A stretch of 64,000 bases of DNA, taken from the NCBI RefSeq assembly GCF_035975855.1, contig NZ_CP109055.1, positions 7,192,001 to 7,256,000 on the forward strand, given 5' to 3'. This DNA is from Streptomyces sp. NBC_01304. Lineage in GTDB: Bacteria; Actinomycetota; Actinomycetes; Streptomycetales; Streptomycetaceae. The position numbers and the translations under genes were made by a program. This document shows, piece by piece, positions 27,385-36,600 of the stretch. The notes below the pieces were generated by a model that made no database searches, was not told the origin of the DNA, and worked only from the letters and a program-made list of their open reading frames with translations. The number at the start of each line of letters is the position of its first letter. Position 1 is the first letter of the stretch.

Positions 27385-29205
27385 GTGTGGTCATGCCGGG
27401 TGAACGGCGATATGGCTGGATGTATGGCCGCAATACGCGAAAGTGCAGCAGACGCGTCGGACCCGCCTCCGGACCCATCTTCGGACCCACCTCCGGGCGC
27501 GGCAGGCGCATCGGCGGCCCTCCTGCAGACCATCCGGGACTCCCTCATCGGTGACGACCATCTGCTCGACGGGCCTTACGGGGAACGGCGGATCACCTAC
27601 GCCGACTACGCCGCCTCGGGGCGGGCGCTGACCTTCATCGAGGACTTCATCCGCGGCGCCGTGCTGCCGTACTACGCCAACTCCCATACGGAGGCCTCCG
27701 GGACGGGCCTGCAGACCACCGTCTTCCGTGAGGACGCCCGCGCGATCATCCGCCAGGCCATCGGCGGCGACGAGCGGGTCGCGGTCATCTTCACCGGCTC
27801 GGGCGCGACCGGCGCCATCAACAAACTGATCACCATCCTCGGGCTGCACCGCGCGCCGGCCGGGCGCCGTGCGGTCGTCTTCGTCGGCCCGTACGAGCAC
27901 CACTCCAACGAGCTGCCCTGGCGCGAATCGACCGCCGACGTCGTGCCCATCCGGGAGGACGCCGAAGGGCACATAGACCTCGTGCACCTGGAGGCCGAAC
28001 TCGTCCGGCACCGCGATCGCGAGCTGCGCATAGGCACCTTCTCCGCCGCGTCGAACGTCACCGGGATCATCAGCGACACGGACGCGGTGAGCGATCTGCT
28101 GCACCGTCATGGGGCCCTGGCCTTCTGGGACTTCGCGGCCGCCGGACCGTATCTGGACGTCGCCATGGCGGGGGACGCCGGCCGTTTCGACCAGCCCTGG
28201 AAGGACGCCGTCTTCCTCAGCCCGCACAAGTTCATCGGCGGGCCCGGCACCCCCGGCATCCTCGCCGTCCGCCGCGAGCTGCTGCACAACGCGGTCCCCG
28301 CCGAACCCGGTGGCGGCACCGTCGACTACGTCAACACCGTCGAGCACCACTACATCGCCGACCCGGAGCACCGGGAGGAGGGCGGCACCCCGGCCCTCGT
28401 CGACTCGATCCGGGCCGGCCTGGTCTTCCTGCTCAAGCAGGCCGTGGGCGCGGCCGCCATCCGCGCGGGCGAGGAGGGGATCACCCGCCGGGTGCTCGCC
28501 GCCTGGCGGGACTGCCCGGCGATCGAGATCCTCGGCAGTCCGACGGCCGCCCGGCTGCCGATCGTGTCCTTCCTCGTACGTTCCCCGAGCGGGCGTTCCC
28601 CGAGCGGGGCTTCTCCGAGCGGGCGGGGCTTTCTGCACCACAACTTCGTCGTGGCCGTCCTCAACGACCTGTTCGGAATCCAGTGCCGGGGCGGCTGCTC
28701 CTGCGCGGGCCCGTACGGCCATCGGCTGCTCGCCATCGACCAGGACACCTCGCACCGGTACGAGCGGGAGATCCTGGAGGGGCACGAAGGGCTGAAGCCG
28801 GGGTGGGTGCGGGTCAGCCTCAACTACTTCATGGCGCCGGCCGTCGTGGACTACGTCATCGAGGCGGTCCGGCTCGTGGCGGAGGAGGGGTGGCGGCTGC
28901 TGCCGGAGTACCGGTTCGACCTTCGCACGGGGCTGTGGCGGCATCGCTCCGGCGGGGCGCGGGCGGTGCGGCTCGCGGGGCTCAGCTTCGATGCTGCCGG
29001 GCGGCTCGGGCCCGCGGCGCGGGTGGCGGCGGGGGCCGCGGAGGCCGATCTGGCACGGCAGTTGGCGCAGGCCCGGGCGATTCTGGCGGAGCGGGACGGG
29101 CGCGACGAGGGCGGGGTCGCCGCGGCGGGGGTCTCCGGGTTCGGGGATCTGCAGTGGTTCGAGCTGCCCGACGTATGCCGGTTCACACCAGGGCGTGCGG
29201 GATGA
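27385..29205 (+). CDS. Class V aminotransferase-fold PLP enzyme (cysteine desulfurase-like)
   Basis: Up to 606 residues. Fold-type I PLP enzyme related to SufS/NifS: DYAASGRALTFIEDFI, FTGSGATGAINK, YEHHSNELPWRE, AFWDFAAAGPYLDV, the Schiff-base lysine in LSPHKFIGGPGTPGIL, and a cysteine-rich CRGGCSCAGPYG where desulfurases carry the catalytic Cys. A C-terminal extension of about 120 residues is variable. The start is unclear (GTG 27385, ATG 27412 or ATG 27424; none has a clear ribosome-binding site); the Pro/Ser/Asp-rich first 40 residues look disordered. A PSG(R/A)S triplet repeat breaks the fold near residue 400. Substrate unknown; no Suf genes are nearby. Confidence 0.83.
   Translation: MWSCRVNGDMAGCMAAIRESAADASDPPPDPSSDPPPGAAGASAALLQTIRDSLIGDDHLLDGPYGERRITYADYAASGRALTFIEDFIRGAVLPYYANSHTEASGTGLQTTVFREDARAIIRQAIGGDERVAVIFTGSGATGAINKLITILGLHRAPAGRRAVVFVGPYEHHSNELPWRESTADVVPIREDAEGHIDLVHLEAELVRHRDRELRIGTFSAASNVTGIISDTDAVSDLLHRHGALAFWDFAAAGPYLDVAMAGDAGRFDQPWKDAVFLSPHKFIGGPGTPGILAVRRELLHNAVPAEPGGGTVDYVNTVEHHYIADPEHREEGGTPALVDSIRAGLVFLLKQAVGAAAIRAGEEGITRRVLAAWRDCPAIEILGSPTAARLPIVSFLVRSPSGRSPSGASPSGRGFLHHNFVVAVLNDLFGIQCRGGCSCAGPYGHRLLAIDQDTSHRYEREILEGHEGLKPGWVRVSLNYFMAPAVVDYVIEAVRLVAEEGWRLLPEYRFDLRTGLWRHRSGGARAVRLAGLSFDAAGRLGPAARVAAGAAEADLARQLAQARAILAERDGRDEGGVAAAGVSGFGDLQWFELPDVCRFTPGRAG
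28579..28626 (+). repeat. Three 15-bp tandem repeats within the PLP enzyme gene
   Basis: Units TTCCCCGAGCGGGCG, TTCCCCGAGCGGGGC and TTCTCCGAGCGGGCG encode SPSGR/SPSGA/SPSGR. They form an in-frame loop insertion just before GFLHHNFVVAVLND. Confidence 0.75.
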
Positions 29206-29233
29206 GCACGGCTTGCGTGCCTACGATGGCGCG

Positions 29234-30226
29234 GTGATCCCCAAGGCCGAACTCCACCTGCACATCGAAGGCACCCTCGAACCCGAGCTCGCCTTCGCGC
29301 TCGCCGCCCGCAACGGCATCGAGCTGCCCTTCGCCGACACCGAGGCGCTGCGCCGCGCCTACCTCTTCGAGGACCTGCAGTCCTTCCTCGACCTGTACTA
29401 CGGCCTGATGGCGGTGCTCAGGACGGAGGCGGACTTCGCCGAGCTCGCCGACGCCTATCTGACGCGCGCCGCCGCACAGGGCGTACGCCATGCGGAGATC
29501 TTCTTCGACCCGCAGGCGCACGTCTCGCGCGGCGTCGGCATCGGGGCCGTGATCGAGGGCCTGGGGCGGGCCCTGGACCTGAGCGAGCAGCGGCACGGCA
29601 TCTCCACGCGGCTCATCATGTGCTTCCTGCGGGACGAGTCCGCCGAGTCGGCGCTGCAGACCCTGGAGGCGGCGAAGCCCTATCTGCACCGGATCACCGG
29701 GGTGGGCCTGGACTCGGCGGAGGTCGGGCATCCGCCCGCCAAGTTCCGCGAGGTGTACGAGGCCGCCGCCGAGCTCGGTCTGCGCAGGGTCGCGCACGCC
29801 GGGGAGGAGGGGCCGCCGGCGTACATCAGCGAGGCGCTGGACGTCCTCGGGGTCGAGCGGATCGATCACGGGCTGCGGTGCATGGAGGACCCGGAGCTGG
29901 TCGAGCGCCTGGTCCGGGACCGCATTCCGCTCACGCTCTGCCCGCTGTCCAACGTCCGGCTGCGGGCGGTCGATCTGCTTGAGGATCATCCGCTGCCGGG
30001 GATGATGGCGGCGGGGCTGCTCTGCACGGTCAACTCCGATGATCCGGCGTACTTCGGGGGGTATGTCGGGGATACGTTTCATGCGGTGCATGAGGCGTTG
30101 GGGCTGGGGCCGGAGCGGCTCAGGGAGTTGGCGCGGAACTCGTTCCTGGCCTCGTTCCTGGAGGACGACGAGGCTCGGCGTGCCCGGTATTTGGCCGAGG
30201 TGGAGGCGTACGAGTTCGAGGACTGA
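29234..30226 (+). CDS. Adenosine/adenine deaminase family protein
   Basis: A 330-residue metallo-dependent deaminase. Metal ligands His8 and His10 in AELHLHIEG, His in VAHAGEEGPP with the catalytic Glu, RIDHGLRC, and the late Asp pair in TVNSDDPAYFGG. GTG 29234 puts the HxH at its usual place near the N-terminus. The sequence lies in the adenosine/adenine deaminase family; bacterial relatives include adenine and 6-aminodeoxyfutalosine deaminases, so the exact base is uncertain. It is followed by intergenic repeat copy 3. Confidence 0.87.
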   Translation: MIPKAELHLHIEGTLEPELAFALAARNGIELPFADTEALRRAYLFEDLQSFLDLYYGLMAVLRTEADFAELADAYLTRAAAQGVRHAEIFFDPQAHVSRGVGIGAVIEGLGRALDLSEQRHGISTRLIMCFLRDESAESALQTLEAAKPYLHRITGVGLDSAEVGHPPAKFREVYEAAAELGLRRVAHAGEEGPPAYISEALDVLGVERIDHGLRCMEDPELVERLVRDRIPLTLCPLSNVRLRAVDLLEDHPLPGMMAAGLLCTVNSDDPAYFGGYVGDTFHAVHEALGLGPERLRELARNSFLASFLEDDEARRARYLAEVEAYEFED

Positions 30227-30228
30227 TT

Positions 30229-30414
30229 TCTCCCCACCCCGCCCCTTCCCGTAATCCTCCGGAGGCTGGGGGCTGCGCCCCCGGACCCCCCTTGTCCTCA
30301 AACGCCGGACGGGCTGATTCATCAGCGATGAATCAGCCCGTCCGGCGTTTGAGGACACCGCCCGGAGGGCGGAAGGCGTCGCAGACTTACGGGAAGGGGC
30401 GGGGAGGGGAAGAA
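30229..30414. repeat. Intergenic repeat copy 3 (complete palindrome) between convergent genes
   Basis: C-rich arm 30229-30255; middle GGGGGCTGCGCCCCC; GTCCTCAAACGCCGGACGGG from 30294; then the mirror TCAGCCCGTCCGGCGTTTGA from 30333; and a mirrored G-rich arm 30387-30414. It starts right after the deaminase stop, and its far arm contains the last codons and the stop of the convergent GH4 gene. Confidence 0.9.
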
Positions 30415-31697
30415 ATCCCTGCCAGAATCCGCCCGGCCACCGCAGGCGAATCCACCAACGGGTGCAGGGCCAAGGCCCTGAGCGCCGCATCCCGGTCCTT
30501 GAAGAGGGCCGCCTCGATCGCCGCGCGCTCAACGGCCTTGAGCTGCAGCATCAACCCCAACTCCGCCTCCCCGAGCGGGGAGCAGGGGAGGGGCCGAGCC
30601 CCCTCGGACGACACCTCGCACACCGTCTCGATGATCGCGTCCGCGGGCAGCGCCGGCACCGTCGTCCCATTGCGGACATTGAGAATGAGCCGCGCCCCCT
30701 CGCCGGAGGCGATCGCCCGCATCAGAGCCAGCGCGACCCGGTCGTACCCCCCGCCGTCCAGATCGCAGGAGTCCCGCTCCCAACCCCCGGTCGCCGCCCG
30801 GCTGTCCGCCATGTACGTCGACTCCCGCTCCAGCCGCGTACGCTCCCACAACTCGTACGCCCGCGCCGGTTCCGAGGCGGCGGCCTCGAAGAACCCGCCC
30901 TGCTGGGCGTCCAGGAACTCCCCGCGCGTCTCGTCCGCGGAGCGCACCGCCGCCAGCGTCTCGCGCCGGAAGTAGTAGTAGTGCAGGTACTCGTTGGGAA
31001 GCGAGCCGAGCGCCCGCAGCCACTCGGAACCGAAGAGCTTGCCCTCCTCGAAAGAGTCCAGGGCGGCCGGATCCGCGAGCAGAGCGGGCAGCAGGTCACG
31101 GCCGTCGGCGTCCGTCAACTTCCGCAGCCAGCCGAGGTGGTTGAGGCCCACGTAGTCGTACGTCACCGAGTCCGGGTCCGCACCGGCGGCGCGTGCCGCG
31201 CGGCGCACCAGGCCCACCGGGGAGTCGCAGATGCCGATGACGCGCTCGCCGAGCACCGAGGCCATCGCCTCGGTCACCATGCCCGCCGGATTGGTGAAGT
31301 TGATGACCCACGCGTCCGGCGCCACCGCCGCAACCCGCTCCGCGATGTGCAGCGCGACCGGGATGGTGCGAAGGCCGTACAGCACACCGCCCGCGCCGAC
31401 CGTCTCCTGGCCCAGGACGCCCTCGCCGAGCGGCACGCGCTCGTCCCGCACCCGGCCCGCCGTGCCGCCCACCCGGATCGCGGAGAACACGAAGTCCGCG
31501 CCCCGCAGGGCGTCGTCGAGTTCCGCAGCGATCCGCACGGCGGGACCGCCCTCGAAGTGCTCCAGGACCGAGCGCACGACGCCGACCCGCACCGGATCCG
31601 TGTCGTACAGCGTCAGCTCGGTGATCTCGCTGCCCACCAGTGCGCCGTACACCAGCGGCACCCGGAATCCGCCACCGCCCAGAATCGTCAGCCTCAT
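30387..31697 (-). CDS. GH4 family glycosidase (6-phospho-beta-glucosidase-like)
   Basis: A 436-residue NAD- and metal-dependent glycosidase. It has the N-terminal Rossmann motif LTILGGGGFRVP, FTNPAGMVTEA, the GH4 metal-site cysteine in IGICDSPVGL and histidine in YVGLNHLGWLRKL. GH4 enzymes cleave by an oxidation-elimination route and usually act on 6-phosphorylated sugars; no PTS gene is visible. It is divergent from a PfkB kinase. The last nine residues (ISSPPRPFP) and the stop are encoded by the intergenic repeat, so the original C-terminus appears to have been overwritten. Confidence 0.88.
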   Translation of the reverse strand: MRLTILGGGGFRVPLVYGALVGSEITELTLYDTDPVRVGVVRSVLEHFEGGPAVRIAAELDDALRGADFVFSAIRVGGTAGRVRDERVPLGEGVLGQETVGAGGVLYGLRTIPVALHIAERVAAVAPDAWVINFTNPAGMVTEAMASVLGERVIGICDSPVGLVRRAARAAGADPDSVTYDYVGLNHLGWLRKLTDADGRDLLPALLADPAALDSFEEGKLFGSEWLRALGSLPNEYLHYYYFRRETLAAVRSADETRGEFLDAQQGGFFEAAASEPARAYELWERTRLERESTYMADSRAATGGWERDSCDLDGGGYDRVALALMRAIASGEGARLILNVRNGTTVPALPADAIIETVCEVSSEGARPLPCSPLGEAELGLMLQLKAVERAAIEAALFKDRDAALRALALHPLVDSPAVAGRILAGISSPPRPFP

Positions 31698-31794
31698 GCC
31701 GCGGAACGTACCTCACGACACCGACAACCGGGCATGACAGGAGTGATGAGGCACACTGTCCTGACCTGCACGCACCATGTACGGGGAGCGCGAA

Positions 31795-32928
31795 GTGGCG
31801 ACCGATCCCACGGTGAGAGCCGACCTGTTCGAGCAGCCTGCCAAGAGCGGCTGTCTCGATCCCCTCGCCGCCCTGCGCACGCCCGAGGACCCGCCCTGGG
31901 ACGTCTACCTGACCGGCACGGTCTTCCTCGACATCATCTTCACCGGCCTCGACAGCGCGCCGGTCCGCGGCACCGAGTCCTGGGCGCGCGGCATGGGCTC
32001 CAGCCCCGGCGGCGCCGCCAACATGGCGACGGCGCTCGCCCGGCTCGGCCTGCGTACCTCCCTCGCCGCGGCCTTCGGTGACGACCACTACGGCGAGTAC
32101 TGCTGGGACGCCCTGGAACAGGGCGAGGGCATCGATCTGTCGCCGTCCAGGAAGGTGTCCGGCTGGCACTCGCCGGTCACCGTCTCCATGGCGTACGAGG
32201 GCGAACGGACGATGGTCTCGCACGGCCACGAGCCGCCGCCCGAGGAGCCCGCGCCCCACTGCCCGCCACGCGCGCGTGCCGCCATCGCCTCGCTGACGCC
32301 GGGCACGCGCGCGGAGTGGATCGCGCAGGCCGCGGCCAAGGGCAGCCGGGTCTTCGGCGACGTCGGCTGGGACGAGACCGGGCGCTGGGACCTGGCGGGC
32401 CTCGCCGATCTGGAGCACTGCGAGGCCTTCCTGCCGAACGCCGAGGAGGCCATGCGTTACACCGGCACCTCCTGTCCGCGGGCCGCTGCGCACGCGCTCG
32501 CCGAGAAGGTGCCGCTCGCCGTCGTCACGCTGGGGGCGGAGGGGGCGTACGCCGTGGACGGGCGTACCGGTGAGACCGCCTCGGTCCCCGCCATCGAGGT
32601 CGCGGCCCTCGACCCGACCGGTGCCGGTGATGTCTTCGTGGCGGGGTTCGTCACCGGGACGCTGGCGGGGTGGCCGCTGGCCGATCGGCTGGCCTTTGCC
32701 GGGCTGACCGCTGCGCTGTCGGTGCAGGAGTTCGGCGGGTCTCTGTCGGCGCCCGGGTGGAACGAGGTTGCCGCGTGGTGGCAGGAGGTTGGTCGGCGCT
32801 GTGAGCAGGACCCTGCGGCTCTGCGCCGCTATGCCTTTCTGGCGGGGTTGCTGCCCACGGCTACGCGGGCGTGGCCGCTGGCTCGGGCGGTGCCGACTAT
32901 TGGCTTCCGGGCGGCGTCTGCCGGGTAG
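31795..32928 (+). CDS. PfkB family carbohydrate kinase
   Basis: A 377-residue ribokinase-fold sugar or nucleoside kinase. GTG 31795 follows GGGGAG at good spacing; the frame opens at 31777. Motifs: SPGGAANMATALARLG (substrate site), FLPNAEEAMRYTG, and the anion hole with catalytic Asp in LDPTGAGDVFVAGF. An unusual segment EPPPEEPAPHCPPRARA is inserted mid-protein. It is divergent from the GH4 gene, which suggests use of the same glycoside. Substrate not assignable. Confidence 0.88.
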   Translation: MATDPTVRADLFEQPAKSGCLDPLAALRTPEDPPWDVYLTGTVFLDIIFTGLDSAPVRGTESWARGMGSSPGGAANMATALARLGLRTSLAAAFGDDHYGEYCWDALEQGEGIDLSPSRKVSGWHSPVTVSMAYEGERTMVSHGHEPPPEEPAPHCPPRARAAIASLTPGTRAEWIAQAAAKGSRVFGDVGWDETGRWDLAGLADLEHCEAFLPNAEEAMRYTGTSCPRAAAHALAEKVPLAVVTLGAEGAYAVDGRTGETASVPAIEVAALDPTGAGDVFVAGFVTGTLAGWPLADRLAFAGLTAALSVQEFGGSLSAPGWNEVAAWWQEVGRRCEQDPAALRRYAFLAGLLPTATRAWPLARAVPTIGFRAASAG

Positions 32929-33000
32929 GGGTGGTCTTCGGTCGAGGTCGCGGGGGCGCTGCCCCCGGGCCCCCGGTCCTGGCCGGACGGGCCTTCTTTT

Positions 33001-33079
33001 GCCCCTCCCCGCCCCTTCCCGTAAGGCTGCCGCCGGCTTCACCACCCTCAAAGATGTCCTCAAACGCCGGACGGGCTGA
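33001..33079 (+). repeat. Intergenic repeat copy 4 (single form)
   Basis: C-rich arm 33001-33024 and GTCCTCAAACGCCGGACGGG from 33056, downstream of the PfkB gene and upstream of the codirectional phoH. A GGGGGCGCTGCCCCC hairpin at about 32950-32970 precedes it. The remaining DNA up to phoH shows no other feature I can name. Confidence 0.85.
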
Positions 33080-33223
33080 CTTTGAGCCGCACTCGAGGCC
33101 AGCTCGCAGGGGACGGAAAAAGCCCTCGGTGTTGTCAGTGCTCCGACGTACTCTTGGCAGTGCAAGGCTGTCGAGCGGCGCGAGCCCCGCACGAGGAGAG
33201 TGAGCAGGCCACAGAGCCGGCCC

Positions 33224-34285
33224 ATGACTCAGACACCCACCACAGCTCATACCCCTGCGCAGGAACCCTCCCGAGCCCACTTCACCGTCCCGGCGAACCA
33301 CCCGATGGTGACAGTCCTCGGTTCCGGAGACGCTCTGCTGCGCGTGATCGAGAAGGCCTTCCCGGCGGCCGACATCCATGTCCGGGGCAATGAGATCAGC
33401 GCCGTGGGCGACCGGACCGAAGTCGCCCTGATCCACCGCCTGTTCGACCAGATGATGCTGGTGCTGCGCACCGGACAGCCGATGACGGAGGACTCTGTGG
33501 AACGCTCGATCGCCATGCTCAAGGCGGGCGAGAACGGCGAAGGACCGGAGGAGACCCCGGCCGAGGTGCTCACGCAGAACATCCTCTCCTCGCGCGGCCG
33601 CACCATCCGCCCCAAGACGCTCAACCAGAAGCGGTACGTCGACGCGATCGACAAGCACACGATCGTCTTCGGCATCGGCCCCGCGGGCACCGGCAAGACC
33701 TATCTGGCCATGGCCAAGGCGGTGCAGGCCCTGCAGTCCAAGCAGGTCAGCCGCATCATCCTGACCCGCCCCGCGGTCGAGGCCGGAGAGAGACTCGGAT
33801 TCCTGCCGGGCACGCTCTACGAGAAGATCGACCCGTATCTGCGCCCGCTCTACGACGCGCTACACGACATGCTGGACCCGGACTCGATCCCGCGCCTGAT
33901 GGCGGCGGGGACCATCGAGGTCGCCCCGCTGGCGTACATGCGTGGACGTACGTTGAACGACGCCTTCATCATTCTCGACGAGGCGCAGAACACCAGCGCC
34001 GAGCAGATGAAGATGTTCCTCACCCGCCTCGGCTTCGAGTCGAAGATCGTGGTCACGGGCGACATCACCCAGGTCGACCTGCCGAACGGCACGAAGAGCG
34101 GTCTGCGCCAGGTCCAGGACATCCTGGACGGCGTCGACGACGTGCACTTCTCGCGGCTCACCTCGCACGATGTCGTCCGGCACAAGCTCGTCGGCCGTAT
34201 CGTCGACGCGTACGAGAAGTACGACAACGAGAACGGCACGGAGAACGGCTCCCACAAGGGCCGCCGCGGCGACAAACGGAAGTAG
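33224..34285 (+). CDS. phoH: PhoH family ATPase
   Basis: A 353-residue cytosolic PhoH-like ATPase with an N-terminal KH-like region, Walker A GPAGTGKT at about 152-159, [15 protein letters not shown], Walker [10 protein letters not shown] and [12 protein letters not shown]. It is linked to RNA metabolism through conserved coupling with YbeY. ATG 33224 ([11 protein letters not shown]) is chosen; GTG 33200 is too close to the AGGAG upstream. It starts the phoH-ybeY-corC-yjbR run with short gaps or overlaps. Confidence 0.92.
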   Translation: MTQTPTTAHTPAQEPSRAHFTVPANHPMVTVLGSGDALLRVIEKAFPAADIHVRGNEISAVGDRTEVALIHRLFDQMMLVLRTGQPMTEDSVERSIAMLKAGENGEGPEETPAEVLTQNILSSRGRTIRPKTLNQKRYVDAIDKHTIVFGIGPAGTGKTYLAMAKAVQALQSKQVSRIILTRPAVEAGERLGFLPGTLYEKIDPYLRPLYDALHDMLDPDSIPRLMAAGTIEVAPLAYMRGRTLNDAFIILDEAQNTSAEQMKMFLTRLGFESKIVVTGDITQVDLPNGTKSGLRQVQDILDGVDDVHFSRLTSHDVVRHKLVGRIVDAYEKYDNENGTENGSHKGRRGDKRK

Positions 34286-34299
34286 CGAGAAGCACGCAC

Positions 34300-34797
34300 A
34301 TGTCGATCGACGTCAACAACGAATCCGGAACCGAGGTCGACGAGCAGGCGATCCTCGACATCGCCCGCCACGCACTCGCGCGGATGCGGATCCACCCGCT
34401 CTCCGAGCTCTCGGTGATCGTCGTGGACGCCGAGGCCATGGAGCAGCTGCACATCCAGTGGATGGACCTGCCCGGTCCGACCGATGTCATGTCCTTCCCG
34501 ATGGACGAGCTGCGCCCGCCGATGAAGGACGACGAGGAGCCCCCGCAGGGCCTCCTCGGTGACATCGTGCTCTGCCCCGAGGTCGCCAAGCGGCAGGGCG
34601 AAGAGGCGCCGACCGGGCACTCCATGGACGAGGAGCTGCAGCTGCTCACCGTCCACGGGGTGCTGCACCTGCTCGGTTACGACCACGAGGAGCCGGACGA
34701 GAAGGCCGAGATGTTCGGCCTCCAGCAGGCCATCGTGGACGGCTGGCGCGCCGAGCAGGGCATGACCGGTCCGTCTCCCGCCCCCACGGTCTCGTGA
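34300..34797 (+). CDS. ybeY: Endoribonuclease YbeY (16S rRNA 3' maturation)
   Basis: A 165-residue zinc-dependent endoribonuclease with the signature [11 protein letters not shown] (His119, His123, His129) and DVMSFPMDE. It acts in 16S 3'-end maturation and ribosome quality control. It starts 14 bases after phoH and overlaps the next start by GTGA. Confidence 0.95.
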   Translation: MSIDVNNESGTEVDEQAILDIARHALARMRIHPLSELSVIVVDAEAMEQLHIQWMDLPGPTDVMSFPMDELRPPMKDDEEPPQGLLGDIVLCPEVAKRQGEEAPTGHSMDEELQLLTVHGVLHLLGYDHEEPDEKAEMFGLQQAIVDGWRAEQGMTGPSPAPTVS

Positions 34798-36098
34798 GTA
34801 CGCAACTGATCTTCGGCGTCGTCCTGCTGCTCGTCGTCGCCTGGCTCGCCTCCTGTGCGGAGGCGGGCCTCGCGCGTGTGTCGAGCTTTCGCGCGGAGGA
34901 AGCCGTACGTTCCGGCCGGCGCGGCAGCGCGAAGCTGGCGCAGGTCGCCGCCGACCCGACGCGCTATCTGAACGTGGCCCTCCTGGTGCGGGTGGCCTGC
35001 GAGATGGCGGCCGCCGCGCTGGTGACGTACGCCTGTCTGCGGGAGTTCGACGAGACCTGGCAGGCCTTGGCGGTCGCGATCGCGGTCATGGTGCTCGTCA
35101 GTTACGTCGCCGTTGGAGTGTCGCCCCGGACCATCGGGCGCCAACACCCGTTGAACACCGCCACGGCATCGGCGTACGTCCTGCTGCCACTGGCCCGGAT
35201 CATGGGCCCGATCCCTCCCCTCCTCATCCTCATCGGCAACGCGCTGACCCCCGGAAAGGGCTTCCGGCGCGGCCCGTTCGCGTCCGAGGCGGAGCTGCGG
35301 GCGATGGTGGACCTGGCCGAGAAGGAGTCGCTGATCGAGGACGACGAGCGCCGCATGGTGCACTCCGTCTTCGAGCTCGGTGACACGCTCGTACGTGAAG
35401 TCATGGTGCCGCGCACCGACTTGATCGTCATCGAGCGGTACAAGACGATCCGGCAGGCGCTGACCCTGGCGCTGCGGTCCGGGTTCTCGCGCATTCCGGT
35501 GACCGGGGAGAGCGAGGACGACGTCGTCGGGATCGTGTACCTGAAGGACCTGGCGCGCAAGACGCACATCAGCAGGGACGCCGAGTCCGAGCTGGTGTCG
35601 ACGGCGATGCGGCCCGCGTCGTTCGTGCCCGACACGAAGAACGCGGGCGATCTGCTGCGCGAGATGCAGCAGGAGCGCAACCACGTCGCGGTCGTCATCG
35701 ACGAGTACGGCGGCACGGCCGGCATCGTCACCATCGAGGACATCCTCGAGGAGATCGTCGGCGAGATCACCGACGAGTACGACCGTGAACTGCCGCCCGT
35801 GGAGGAGCTGGAGGGCGGCTGCTACCGGGTCACCGCGCGGCTCGACATCGGGGATCTCGGGGAGCTGTACGGGCTCGAGCAGTTCGACGACGAGGATGTC
35901 GAGACGGTCGGCGGGCTGCTCGCGAAGGCGCTCGGCCGGGTGCCGATCGCCGGGGCGACGACCTCGGTGTCCCTGCCGGACGGGCGAGCGCTGCGGCTGA
36001 CCGCCGAGGCGGCGGCGGGGCGGCGGAACAAGATCGTGACGGTGTTGGTGGAGCCGGTGGAGGTCGCGGCCTCCGTGGAGGGGGATGAGTCGGCGTGA
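34794..36098 (+). CDS. CorC/CNNM (HlyC) family membrane protein with CBS domains
   Basis: A 434-residue protein. A DUF21/CNNM membrane domain spans residues 1-150 with three to four hydrophobic helices; a CBS pair at about 205-330 ([47 protein letters not shown]); and a CorC_HlyC C-terminal domain at 345-425. Relatives transport or regulate Mg2+/Co2+ efflux. GTG start overlaps ybeY; the stop overlaps yjbR. Its place between ybeY and era is conserved in actinobacteria. Confidence 0.92.
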   Translation: MSTQLIFGVVLLLVVAWLASCAEAGLARVSSFRAEEAVRSGRRGSAKLAQVAADPTRYLNVALLVRVACEMAAAALVTYACLREFDETWQALAVAIAVMVLVSYVAVGVSPRTIGRQHPLNTATASAYVLLPLARIMGPIPPLLILIGNALTPGKGFRRGPFASEAELRAMVDLAEKESLIEDDERRMVHSVFELGDTLVREVMVPRTDLIVIERYKTIRQALTLALRSGFSRIPVTGESEDDVVGIVYLKDLARKTHISRDAESELVSTAMRPASFVPDTKNAGDLLREMQQERNHVAVVIDEYGGTAGIVTIEDILEEIVGEITDEYDRELPPVEELEGGCYRVTARLDIGDLGELYGLEQFDDEDVETVGGLLAKALGRVPIAGATTSVSLPDGRALRLTAEAAAGRRNKIVTVLVEPVEVAASVEGDESA

Positions 36099-36448
36099 CG
36101 CCACGGGAACTGCGGGCGTTCTGCTTGGAGTTCAATGCCTCGGTGGAGGAGTTTCCGTTCAATCCGGAGACGTCTGTCTTCAAGGTGCTCGGCAAGGTTT
36201 TCGCGCTTTCCGCGCTGGATGCTTCGCCGCTGAAGGTTTCGCTCAAGTGTGAGCCTGAGAACGCGGTTCGGCTGCGGGAGCAGCATGCGGGGGTTGTGCC
36301 CGGGTGGCACCTCAATAAGCGGCACTGGAACACCGTGACGGTGGGCGCTTTGCCGGACCAGCTGGTCCGCGAGCTCATTGAGGACTCGTATGACCTGGTG
36401 GTCGCCGGTCTTCCCAAGGCTGAGCGGTTGCGGCTGGATCGGGGCTGA
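36095..36448 (+). CDS. MmcQ/YjbR family protein
   Basis: A 117-residue small protein with the MmcQ/YjbR fold (CyaY-like, putative DNA-binding): FCLEFNASVEEFPF at the start, SLKCEPENAVRLREQ in the middle and GWHLNKRHWNTV near residue 70. The biological role is unknown across the family. GTG 36095 overlaps the corC stop; last gene of the phoH run. Codon use is slightly relaxed (TTT, CTT) at its 3' half. Confidence 0.85.
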   Translation: MTPRELRAFCLEFNASVEEFPFNPETSVFKVLGKVFALSALDASPLKVSLKCEPENAVRLREQHAGVVPGWHLNKRHWNTVTVGALPDQLVRELIEDSYDLVVAGLPKAERLRLDRG

Positions 36449-36453
36449 TTTTT

Positions 36454-36594
36454 ACCCCACCCCGCCCCTTCCCGAAATCCTGCGGAGCTGTGTCCTCAAA
36501 CGCCGGACGGGCTGATTTCATCAGCCCGTCCGGCGTTTGAGGACAGTCTTTTGAAGCCGGCGGCAGCCTTTCGGGAAGGGGCGGGGCGGGGAGG
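36454..36594. repeat. Intergenic repeat copy 5 (complete palindrome) between convergent genes
   Basis: C-rich arm 36454-36475; GTCCTCAAACGCCGGACGGG from 36492; mirror TCAGCCCGTCCGGCGTTTGA from 36521; G-rich arm 36572-36594. It is the compact full palindrome of the family, filling the space between yjbR and the convergent MFS gene. Confidence 0.92.
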
Positions 36595-36600
36595 AAATCT

